64,000 nucleotides of DNA from Datura wrightii (taxonomy: Eukaryota > Streptophyta > Magnoliopsida > Solanales > Solanaceae), in the NCBI GenBank assembly GCA_035772735.1, contig JASDFA010000007.1, forward strand, positions 140,243,001-140,307,000, read 5' to 3'. The notes beneath the pieces were generated by a model. The model worked only from the letters and a program-made list of their open reading frames with translations, made no database searches and was not told the origin of the DNA. Positions 43,472-54,722 of this stretch are shown one piece after another; position 1 is the first letter of the stretch; the number at the start of each line of letters is the position of its first letter. A program made the translations under genes and the position numbers.

Positions 43472-44500
43472 AATAAGTATTGCCCATAAATTTAGAAAAT
43501 TACTATATTTTAAAATGTATGAAATTATAAAATAATACTCCGTATTTTTTAAATTCTTTTTACCTTTGGAGAATACACCGAAAAATACATGAAATGGCCA
43601 AAATGCTCTCACGGTGATAAGCATGCACGTTGATGAAGACGTGTCTGCTTTTACCTTTATTAGATTGTAAAAAAATAAGTAATGTCCACAAATTTTAAAA
43701 ATTACTATATTTTAAAATGTGTAAAATTACTAAGTAATGCCCCATATTCTTCAATATCTTTTTTACTTTTAAAGAACACATCAAAAAATACACGAAATGA
43801 TCAAAATACTGTTACCGTGATAAGCAGGCATGTTGACGGAGACGGGCCTACTATTCGCTCTTATTTATTAGATAATAAAAAAATAAGTAATGTCCACAAA
43901 TTTTTAAAATTACTATATTTTAAAATGTGTGAAATTACTAAGTAATGCCCCATATTATTTATTTATTTTTTTACTTTTAAAAACATATAAAAAAATACAT
44001 GAAATGATTAAAATACTGTTACTGGGTTAAATATGCACATTGACGGAGAAGTGCCTGCTAACTCCCTCTTATATAATAATAATAATAATAATAATTCTAC
44101 TATTAATAAGACGCTAGAAGCACACAGCTGGTCGTCAACATGCTTGCTTGATGCAGGGGTTACTTTAGATTGAGCTATTTGTTTCTCATTGGTCACGAGA
44201 TGTATATTATTGGAGCTGTCTGCTTAAAATTTTATAAGTAGGTTGACTATTTCATAATGTGCCTACTATTCACTCTTATTTTATTAGATAATAAAAAAAT
44301 AAGTAATATTCATAAATTTAAAAAATTACTACATTTTAAAATGTGTGAAATTATTAAGTAATGCCCCATATTTTTTAAATATTCTTTTAACTTTTAAAAA
44401 TACACTAAAAAATTACACGAAATGACCAAAATACTGTTACTAGGATAAGCAGGCACATTGATGGAGACGTGCCTGCTAAAACTCTCTTACATAATAAGAG
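43472..44500. repeat. Tandem array of a ~207-bp unit (four recognisable copies)
   Basis: The landmark AATAAGTA.TG.CCA.AAATTT recurs at 43472, 43674, 43882 and 44298. Each copy then carries ATATTTTAAAATGTGT.AAATTA, AATGCCCCATATT, a TACACGAAATGA.CAAAATACTGTTAC tract and a GACGGAGACG.GCCTGCT-like end followed by TCTTAT.TATTAGA. The last spacing (416) is twice the unit, with unrelated sequence (about 44090-44240) in the place of one copy. Confidence 0.85.
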
Positions 44501-44587
44501 AATATTTTCTTTCACTTAATTATGGTTAATTAATATATGTATTTTATTTTATTAAATCACTTAATTATGATAAACTGAATTGATTTT

Positions 44588-46094
44588 TGATCTTGGGCAA
44601 AATTGCATGCCCAAGTGATACTTTATAACTTAGTTTTTATCTTGTTTGTCTATTTATGCATTTACATTATCATGTGATTTTATGTAAATTTGGATATGTA
44701 CTAACCAACATGATTAGTCTTGTTTTTGTAGGTTTAAAATGAATTTGAGAAACTAATCTATGATTTGGTGAAGTGGAGGAATGGAATCGAAAGCAAAACG
44801 CGAAAGTCGGCAAGGAGGACACGCGAAACAGCCCACCTGCGCGACAGTAACGTGCCACGGCAGGCCTAGCTGCGCGACCAGGCCGTGACACGCCCCTAAA
44901 CGCGCTGCTCAAGCAGCGTGACACGCTGCCATCGCGACAAGGGGTTGCCTGGCGTGTGTTTTATGTGTTTTCCAGCAAGCTTGCACGTTACCTCCGTGTC
45001 ATGGAGGTAAATTGGCGCGACCACCTCCATGCCACGGAGCTATTCCATGCTGGGCAAAATTTTGTACATTTTTCATTTACTATAAATAGGTCCCTTAGCT
45101 CCTAAAATCATTTTGGTCACGAAATATTTCTGAAAAACTGCCAAGGAGTGAAGGGAGAAGTGGAGAACTCACCTAGGGTTCCTAAATTTCATCTTCTCTT
45201 CTACCTATTCTTGTAAGTACATTACGTTAATTATGTTTTCTAGTAATTGTACGAACTTGAGTGACTAGAACCCTTCCTCTAGGGTTGAGGTCACATGGTA
45301 TGATCGTGACTATGTGAATTTGTTTTGGTTTTAAGTTATTAATTGTTGTTTTGTCTTACGTTCTTAATTATGGTTGTTTTTATGATTGATCACTATGAAA
45401 ACACACGTTAAACTTAGGTAAAAGCTTGAGAAAGCAACCCTAGGCAAGAACAAGAGAATGTAGGGAGCAAGTTCATATCTTTTGATACGATTCGCGGTTA
45501 GGATAGAAATTATACCTAATTTACCTTGCTTGATTGATAAAACAGGAATAGAGCAAGTCACCGCCTTAGAATTGTCACTCTACCACTCGTAGAAGTAGTT
45601 GTGAAGCTAAGTTGAGTTAAATGATTAGAGGTACGAAAGTCCCTAATCAAGGACATAAACCCCGTAAACCACATCCACGTAATTGAATTGCCTACGAACT
45701 AAGATGTCACATTCCCGCTCAACGTTGTGAGGCTAGTTTGTCGTGTTTAGAGGCTCGAAAGACCATGAACATGCATTTTCAATTATGTGAGACAACAATT
45801 GATAATTCCATACTTAAACCATTGCAAAGAGTACTGTCGCATGATTATCCGGCCTTAGCTCTAGTTGCTTCTTGAATGATTTCAGAGTATTTTTGTGACC
45901 ACCCCTAGATTTAAATAGAATTTATCAAAAACTTTTATAATCAACACTTGTGAAAGTTAATATCACACTTGAGCTTGATAATTAGCTGAATTGGTCCAGT
46001 CCCTGTGGGTTCGACATCCGGCTCTTAAAAAGGGCCACTGTATTACTTGTAAGACCACGCACGCTTGCGTGTACGCTTGGACGCAGTCACAACA
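44588..46094 (+). repeat. Solo LTR (family unassigned) with TSD ATTTT
   Basis: It starts TGATCTTGGG, ends GTCACAACA, and is flanked by ATTTT at 44583-44587 and 46095-46099. A TATA box (TATAAATA, 45081-45088) fits an LTR promoter on the plus strand. Near the end, CCTGTGGGTTCGACATCCGG and ACCACGCACGCTTGCGTG are typical of long plant Gypsy LTRs. The part around 44780-45050 is strikingly GC-rich against its AT-rich surroundings. No internal region, PBS or second LTR is adjacent. Confidence 0.82.
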
Positions 46095-46116
46095 ATTTTA
46101 TATAAATATCCAATAC

Positions 46117-48442
46117 TGTTACACCCCGTAAATTTTAAATGGATAAATAGCCTAATGGCATGTTGGTTAAGGGATTTAGAAGGCAAAAAAAAAAAAAAAA
46201 AGAGGTTGATAAATAAAAAGTCGGCCTTTCATCTAAATATGCATATTTACAGCAAAGAATAGGGGAGGATAGTGAAAATGAAAACCCACGACAAAAATAT
46301 ATAATTTCCTTCCAATTACGCGACGAAACGCGGTCTAAACTTCGTTCCGGCTTAGGTACAGGTGTATAAAGCTGCAGAGAGCAATCCTATGGAGTTAGTT
46401 TCGTGAAATTTGGCCGGCGAAACGTCGTGCTACCGAGGTAAAGTAAATAGAATTACTTTAAATTAGTACCAATGTGTTCCTACCGTTGCAGTGAGCATTT
46501 ATCCCTTCTGGACTATCGAGAAATAATGAGTTTTCGACCGTTTTTCGAAAGGTTGAAGTTGGGATAAATATATATATCAAAAGTGATAATTTTTCCCGAA
46601 TATTAATGTATTTAGTTCTAATTTATGTGTATATGAATGTAGTTGGGAGAAACAGCAGAAGTACCGACGGAAATCACATCGGTCAGTCGGGTACTCAGAA
46701 ACCAGGTATGTAAAGTTATTCCTTCGGCAAGCCAGGAAGTACAGGGTAGAAAATAAATAGAATAAACCCTATTAACAGATACCCAGCGTACAGGAACGAT
46801 TTTAGTACAATTTCCAGCAAGCATGCTAGTATACTAATTACGTATCATGCGATAATCAGAATAATAGATATTCAGGCAATACGTATTACATCTGTTGAGA
46901 TTATATCCAGTAGTAGATGGTGCATTTTATGTTATTGAGCTATATCCAGATATAATCAGATAGACAGATAAAGGCCAGGTAGCAGTTAGTCCAGCAATCA
47001 GAAACAGTGTGGAACAGAATATAGTATCAGTTATTTAATACAAACTGGCCTTGAGATACAAGAAGAGAATATGGTTAGTATTTTTCATTAAGCATGCTTG
47101 TTGTGTATGTGTTTTGTATGTTGAGACTTGTTGTGGCATGTGGGCACCCTTTTAGCATCCCCACCGCCCCTGGGTTATAGCTGTGTCGATACCAGATTCA
47201 GATACCGCCACCAGCTGGGCGATGTCGTCCGACTAAAGGACGATGATGGCCGACCACCATAATAATACGGTCCAGACCACCCTGCTTGCAGGGGTAGTTC
47301 AGTTTACTCTGCGCAGAGCTAGCACACCCTGTTTACAGGGGCAGACCACTCTGTGTACACACCTGTGCCCAGAGGCAGGAGTCTTTGGACTCAGACACAG
47401 TTTATTGTCAGAGGCCAAGGCCTGAGCTACGTACCCAAGGGGGCCGTTAGGAGGAGCTCACAGTTATCAGATGAGTGGAGTGACTTGTTTTTGGTTGTTT
47501 TAGACCCGGGTAGGGGTAAATAGATTGCTTGCTTGGTTGGCACCTTCCGGCTTATGGGGGTCGGTCAGGTATTGCGTGTATTATTATGTATATTGATATG
47601 TGCTAGTAGATACTGATAGACAGAAGGACGACACGTCTTCAGGTACGCTCAATTAGTTACAGAATGTATAAACTCTCCCCAGTTATCCTCAGCTAGATAG
47701 ACTCAGCTACTTCTTGCTTAAATGTCATGTTATTGCGCTATTCGTTTCAGTTGCATATTTCAGTTTGCTTTACAGGCTCAGTACCTATGGTACTGACGCC
47801 CAACAGGGCGCTGTATTGCTTGCCTACAGGTACTCACGGACGAGGAGCCGATCCCTCGTGATTCCAGCTAGCCAGTGAGTCATCAGCTCCTGTCATCCGG
47901 AGTCTGATTCCCAGAGGTGTAGCTCCTTTTCTTTTGTTGTGCAGTATGGGTAGGTCGGGGCCCTGTCCCGATCATTTCTATTAGTTTCTTACAGTATTCG
48001 TAGAGGCTTGCAGTCTGTATATATTCCCTGTAGTTATTTGAGCCGGTCGTGTGGGGCCGTGCAGTCTGCTGTAGCTGTTTTGTATTCCAGTTTATGTTGG
48101 CCGTGTGGGGCCTTAGTTTGACAGTAGTGGTGACCTCGCCGATCACGTAGTTGTACAGCAGTCTTGTGTTGAGTTACAGATAACTAGACAGCATGGGGGC
48201 CTTGTCGGCCCGCATAGGTTCCTTGTGACAAGTCTGTTTCTGGTTAGCTGTTGTTACAGTTACAGATGGCTACAGGCCAGTTGGCCGGAGGCTGTATTTA
48301 CAGCCGTTATATAGCCGGTTTGTTTCTTGAAATAGAGCCAAAGCCAGCCAAAGCACCAGATGTGCTCAGGCTGGACCATTTAGTAGTCTAGAGTCTAGCA
48401 GGCACCAGGTGCCCGTCATACCCCCCAAGGTGGGGTGTGACA
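46117..48442 (+). repeat. Solo LTR of the Del/Tekay family, TSD AATAC
   Basis: 2326 bp, starting TGTTACACCCCGTAAATTTT and ending GGTGGGGTGTGACA, with AATAC at 46112-46116 and 48443-48447. It aligns along its whole length with the LTRs of the element at 52195-62092 but with many more differences, so it is a different, older insertion that lost its interior by LTR-LTR recombination. Confidence 0.93.
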
Positions 48443-48447
48443 AATAC

Positions 48448-48682
48448 AAATAAATATTTATATATTTTTGTGATGTATCGAGGCGGCCAAAATATTACAT
48501 GAAAATGCTCATTCTAAAAAAAACAGATTTATAAAAGAAATGAGTGTTGTAAAAGAAATGCTATAATTATAAACTAAGCTCCAAAAAAGAAGACAAGAAT
48601 TAAGGTAGAAGTAGAAAATTTTATCTCTGTGTTCAAATTGTTATCTTTCATAAGAGTATATAACAAAAAAGTATCTATTAAT
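48448..48682. other. Short AT-rich spacer
   Basis: Nothing recognised between the Tekay solo LTR and the RTE fragment. Confidence 0.3.
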
Positions 48683-49346
48683 TCCACGGGTCGGGTTTGA
48701 AAAGGGTAGGATGTGCGCATATCTTACCTTTATCTTCATGGGGTAGAGAAGTTGGTTTGAATAGACCTTCAGCTCAAACGAAATGTAATTGACGAAGGAA
48801 AGTAAAAAAAAAAAAAGACAACAAAATAGCAATATACAAAATTAATGTAGCAACAAATATTAAGACAAATTGAAGAAGAAAAAACTATGTGATACCTAAA
48901 TCATACTACTAGAAGTACGCCAACACTCAACTAGCTAGTAACCTTCTATCCTAATCCTCAATGTTCATGCCTTCCGATCTAAGGTCATGTCCTCAGTCAC
49001 CTGAAATTGTGTCATGTCATGTTTAATCACCTTCCCCAGTTTCTCTTCGACCTGCCTCTACTTCTCCTAAGTCATATTACAACTAAACTCTCGCACCTCC
49101 TTATAGGGGCATCCTCGCACCTCATCTTTACATGTCCAAACCATCCTAGTCTCGCTTCTCTCATCTTACCCTCCATGAAGGTCACTCCCACCTTGTCCCA
49201 TATAACTTTATTTTTAATCATATCTCTCTTAGTATGCTATATATTCATCTGAATATCCTCATCTCTGCTACCTTCATCTTCTGAATATGGACATTCTTTA
49301 CTGGCCAACACTCTATCACATGCAAAAGTGTTGGTCGAACTAAGTG
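48683..49346 (-). pseudogene. 5'-truncated RTE LINE, C-terminus and 3' UTR
   Basis: The reverse strand gives VKNVHIQKMKVAEMRI (about 49285-49240), then VTFMEGKMREARLGWFGHVK (about 49190-49130) and a 3' UTR with a CCAACTTCTCTACCCCATGAAG tract close to that of the RTE element ending at 34907. Stops are present. It is the same family as the copy in GAUT7 intron 4. Confidence 0.78.
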
Positions 49347-52189
49347 TAACAACTCATATATTTAGGCTAAGGTCTGACTCATCAAATATGGATAACCTGA
49401 ACCTAAATACGATCATATTTATGAGTAAAGACCCAAGTGTGATATGTTTGAGTATGTACTTAGTATACAAAAGAGTTGGAGTTGAAATGAATTAAGGAAG
49501 GCTATCGTAGGCCAATATGGGGATTGCAGAATAGGAATATAGACTGCATATCATCACAGATTAGGCCCCGTAGAAATTAAAAACTTGTATAAACTCCAGG
49601 TGCATTATCAAAATGTTGTGATAGAACTGCGAACTGTCACGACCTGAGAATGGACTCCGGACCGTAATACGGGATCTAGAATCACGAATGCCTCCAAGCT
49701 AACCCATGACATAGCATATTACTAGCATAATATAACTTATAAGAAAAAATGAGTGGAAGCTACCTAAAATGTAAAACATTCATTTATGGATAATAAGATA
49801 ATCTGATAATTTAACTCTGAGTCACAAAGCTGAACATTCTAACTCTAATGTCTGAAAGCCTCTACTAACTGATGAACTGCTGGGACAAGTACCTAGCTAA
49901 GTCCAAAGTCATAAAACTAAAACAAGGTAAAGAACTGAAATGAAGTAGATAACTCTAGTCCTCGAAAGATGAGGACTCACCACTGCTAGCTGATCAAGTC
50001 GAATGTATCTAACTACAGGGTCGAGTCTGAGTACCTGAGTCTATATGAAATGATATAGCATATAGAGTATGCGGTCAATACTTTAAATGTATTGAGTATG
50101 TGAGAAATGAAATTGAAATAGAAGCATGCTAATAATCTGAGAAGAGACTGTACTATATACAGAATTGGATACGTAAACTGAGATGTAGTACAATGACCCT
50201 ATCAAAGATGCATAAATACTGACATGATATGCTAGCTTGAAAAAAGTCAATGAAAATACGAGTAAAACTGATTTTTAGGTTCATGTACATGCACTGAAAC
50301 TGAAGTTATAATCATAAACAGAAAATTATACTGTGGGAGAGCCTATTAATCGACAAACTCCAATGTGAGCCTCATGGAGCCCGACCTGTAACTCCGGTTG
50401 GGAGGATGTTCATACCTTGCAAAGGGTAAGAACAATGACTGGCATGATATCACTCATAACTCAGGGTGATAATCTCCAACAACGACGACCCCTGCATGCG
50501 CCCATTGAGGCAATGAAGACACTCTCCAATAGAAGGATCCCATATTTCTCGGGCTAAGAAAAACATTCTCTAAAACTGTGGCACATAGTTTTATGACCTG
50601 GGTTCGTTGGAACCCTGGCCTACTCGGTGATAAGTGCTACTCTCAACTGAACATAAAGATACATGTAAACTGATAATCTGAAGCTAATGTCCTAAGACTA
50701 GTCGGAATCACTTTTTCTAACAAAGATCCCGAGAGCCTAAAGGACCTGAATATGCTAATACTAAGGGCTCAAAACTGAGGTTTCTAAGACTACTCACGAC
50801 TACTTTCTAATAGCAAGAGACCTGAGAGTCTACAGAACCATATACATGTTGATCATACTAAATTCATGAAAATCATAGACTCAAATCATAGTGTAAATAA
50901 TATGTATTGAAATCATGGAAAAATCATCTCTTTCAAATGGGTCATATTTTGTTGAATGACAATGCTAAATCATGGCTGAGTCTTAGAAATCATGCTAATA
51001 TCGTATCATAAACAAAATCATGAAATTGAGAGGGAAAATCATGAACATACATGGTTAGTGATCACAAGAACTTGAAAGATAAAGCTAATCATAGGAGATT
51101 ACACACATAGAATCAAAAGTGTAAGACATGCTTTACTAGAGAATTGAAGATTCTAGGGTTTATGAAATTAGTTGGGACACAAGGGTGAAATGAACCCTTG
51201 TTGAAGTCCCACATACCTTATCCTTGGCCTCTCAACTAACAACTTGAAGCCACAATCCTCTTATAACATCAATTTGTAACAATTATATGGATAAGAAATA
51301 CAATCAATAGCTTAATGACGAAATCCAAGTCATAGAGGCATTTCATCGAACACCCCGAGGGCATAGGAAATTCAAGCCTCTATGAGTGGGGTGTCCTAAC
51401 ACTCACTTCTTTATACATCCCCTTAGCAACAATCATAACCATCACAGGTCCAACCAAAACAACCACATCCATCTTCAACACCAAAACAGTCCCATAAACC
51501 CTAACCCTAGGTAATCATATGAACTCATGGCTTCCTAACACCATTCTATGAGTCCTGACCTTAGAACATCCCTAAGGAGTAGAAAACAACACTCATGTAA
51601 GGTTTTAGAAGAGTTACTTACCTTGGAGGAAGGAGGAGTGTTCAAGATTTCAAGTCTCGGACTCAAAGATTATTCTTGACCTTGCTAGAGATAGGAAGAT
51701 GATTTTGATATTAGAATCATAAAGAAATTCATGATTTATGTTGTGATAGGTTGGATAATACTTACCTAGCCTTATGAGGGTTGAAGAGAGCTCTTGGAAC
51801 TAATAGGGGTGATTTGGAGGTGGAACAATGCCAAAAAATCATTTAAGGCGATTTTTAAAAGCCCTAAAACCCCTATGTGACGCCCTAAATGACGGGCCGC
51901 CAGTCCCCCAATGGACTGTCAACTTGTTTGTCACTTTGGGGTGGAATTTTGTAGTTTCTGGTTATGGGTGAAGGATCTATCTTGACGGGTCGTCACTCTT
52001 TCCGTCACACCTGACAGTGCTCCATTAAATTACACATAACTTTTTACTCCAAACTCCGATTAATGCAAGGTAGGATGCGTTGGAAAGAAAACTAAAATGG
52101 ATACAATTTGATGTGTTGAATCACCTAGAAAAAGTTCGTAAATTAGAAGTTATGATTGTTTAAAGTTGACCCTTGCAAGAACTTATATG
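49347..52189. repeat. Older LTR sequences hosting the young Tekay insertion (left part)
   Basis: TGTAACAACTC at 49347 looks like an LTR start on the plus strand. From 49636 (TGTCACGACC) to 52189 the sequence reads in the minus sense like a Tekay-type LTR: its reverse complement ends GGTCGTGACA, and a region with GTGAGTCCTC.TC....GAGGAC around 49960-49985 parallels the GGTACTCACGGACGAGGAGC part of the young LTR. The exact borders of the two nested LTRs were not resolved. No coding content. Confidence 0.45.
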
Positions 52190-52194
52190 AAAAC

Positions 52195-54507
52195 TGTTAT
52201 ACCCCGTAAATTTTAAATAAAAAAAATAGCCTAATGTCATGTTGGTTAAGGGATTTAGAAAGCAAAAAAAAAAAAAAAAAGAAAAATTTAAAATAAAAGT
52301 CGGCCTCTTCATCTAATTAACCCATTTCCAGCAAAGAAACAGGGGAGAAAAAGTACTAAGAAAACCCATGACAAACATATATAATTTCCTTCCAATTACG
52401 CGACGAAACGCGGTCTAAACTTCGTTCCGGCTTAGGTACAGGCGTATAAAGCTGCAGGGAGCAATCCTACGGAGTTGGTTTCGTGAAATTTGGCCGTCGA
52501 AACGTCGTGCTACGGAGGTAAAGTCAATAGAATTTCTTTAAATTAGTACCAATGTGTTCCTAGCGTTGCAGTGAGCATTTATCCCTTCTGGACTATCGAG
52601 AAATAACGAGTTTTTGATCGTTTTCCGAAAGGTTGAAGTTGGGCTAAATATATATATCAAAAGTGATAATTTCTCCCGAATATTAATGTATTTAGTTCTA
52701 ATTGACGTGTATATGAATGTAGTTGGGAGAAACAACAGAAATACCGACGGAAATCACATCGGTCAGTCGGGTACTCAGAAACTAGGTATGTAAAGCTATT
52801 CTTTCGGCAAGCCAGGAAGTACAGCTTAGAAAGTAAATAAAATAAAGGCTATTAACCGATACCCAGTGTACAGGAACGATTTTAGTACAATTTCCAGCAA
52901 GCATGCTAGTATAACATTACGTATCATGCTATAATCAGAATAATAGATAGTCAGGTAATATGTATTACATTTGTTGATATTGTACCCAGTAGTAGATGGC
53001 ATGTTCTATGTTATTGAGTTATACTCAGATATAATCAAATAGACAGATAAAGGTCAGGCAACAGTTAGCCAGCAATTAGGAATAGTGTAAAACAGAATAT
53101 AGTTTCAGTTATTTATTACAAACTGGCCTTGAGATACAAGAAGAGAATATGATTAGTATTTTTCATTTGAGCATGCTTGCTGTGTATGTGTTTTGTATGT
53201 TGAGACTTGTTGTGGCATGTGGGCACCCTTTAGCATCCCCACCGCCCCTGGGTTATAGCTGTGTCGATACCAGATTCAGATACCGCCACCAGCTGGGCGA
53301 TGCCGTCCGACTAAAGGACGATGATGGCCGAACACCATGATAATACGGTCCAGACCACCCTGCTTGCAGGGGTAGTTCAGTTTACTCTGCGCAGAGCTAG
53401 CACACCCTGTTTACAGGGACAGACCACTCGGTGTGCACACCTGTGCCCAGAGGCAGGAGTCTTCGGACTCAGACATAGTTTATTGTCAGAGGCCAAGGCC
53501 TGAGCTACGTACCCAAGGGGGCCGGTAGGAGGAGCTCACAGTTATAAGATGAGTGGAGTGACTTGTTTTTGGTTGGTTTAGACCCGGGTAGGGGTAAATA
53601 GATTGCTTGCTTGGTTGGCACCTTCCGGCTTATGGGGGTCGGTCAGGTATTGTGTGTATTATTATGTATATTGATATGTGCTAGTAGATACTGGTAGACA
53701 GAAGGACGACACGTCTTCAGGTACGCTCAGTTAGTTACAGAATGTATAACTCTCCCCAGTTATCCTCAGCTAAATAGACTTAGCTACTTCTTGCTTAACT
53801 GTCATGTTATTGTGCTATTCGTTTCAGTTTGCTTTACATGCTCAGTACCTGTGGTACTGACGCCCAGCGGGGCGCTGTATTGCCTGCCTACAGGTACTCA
53901 CGGACGAGGAGCTGATCCCTCGTGATTCCAGCCAGCCAGTGAGTCATCAACTCCTGTCATCTGGAGTCTGATTCCCAGAGGTGTAGCTCCTTTTCTTTTG
54001 TTGTGCAGTATGGGTAGGTCGGGGCCCTGTCCCGATCATTTCTATTAGTTTCTTACGGTATTCGTAGAGGCTTGCAGTCTGTATATATATTCCCTGTGGT
54101 TAGTTAAGCCGGTCGTGTGAGGCCGTGCGGTCTGCTGTAGCTGTTTAGTATTTCAGTTTATGTTGGCCGTGTGGGGCCTTAATTTGATAGTAGTGGTGAC
54201 CTTGCCGGTCACGTAGTTATTAGCAGTCTTGTGTTGAGTTACAGATAACTAGACAGCAAGGTGGCCTTGTCGGCCCACATAGGTTCCTTGTTATAAGCCT
54301 GTCTCTGGTTAGCTGTTGTTGCAGGTACAGATGGCTACAGGCCAGTTGGCCGGAGGCTGTATTTACAGCCGTTATATAGCCGATTTGTTTCTTGAAATAG
54401 GGCCAAAGCCAGCCAAAGCACCAGATGTGCTCAGGCTGGACCATTTAGTAGTCTAGAGTCTAGCAGGCACCAGGTGCCCGTCATACCCCCCAAGGTGGGG
54501 TGTGACA
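52195..54507 (+). repeat. 5' LTR of the Tekay element
   Basis: Starts TGTTATACCCCG and ends GGTGTGACA. It contains two poly(A) tracts near the left end, a cluster of small hairpins at 53358-53418 and a short frame of 60 codons at 53321-53503 that is also open in the other two LTR copies in this window. Confidence 0.96.
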
Positions 54508-54511
54508 AACT

Positions 54512-54524
54512 TGGTATCAGAGCA
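54512..54524 (+). promoter_or_regulatory. Primer binding site for initiator Met-tRNA
   Basis: TGGTATCAGAGCA lies four bases after the 5' LTR and is complementary to the 3' end of plant initiator tRNA-Met, the usual primer of Tekay elements. Confidence 0.93.
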
Positions 54525-54722
54525 GTTCGTGTCCCAGGGAGTCTGCAAGCCGTGCTAAGCAGAGTCTTGTCTATGGATGTGTTGTGCACCACATACTATA
54601 GGCAGGAGACTGCGAGGCATGTTAGGATTGTTACTCTTCTTTCTTACTCAGTCGTGTCATAGAACGGTACAGTATAGAGTTGGTCTTTGAAACTCACCAC
54701 CCTCTTTGCTTACAGAGATATT

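Noticed and set aside
37538..44500. CRISPR-like or phage-like array
   Set aside because: Repeats are 200-1430 bp direct units without spacers, in plant nuclear DNA; nothing resembles a CRISPR repeat-spacer pattern.
44670..44924. 84-codon minus-strand frame in the GC-rich part of the solo LTR
   Set aside because: It lies inside an LTR with clear ends and TSD, and the frame reflects local GC content.
54220..54444. 74-codon minus-strand frame found in both Tekay LTRs
   Set aside because: It is identical because the LTRs are young duplicates, and no family motif is seen.
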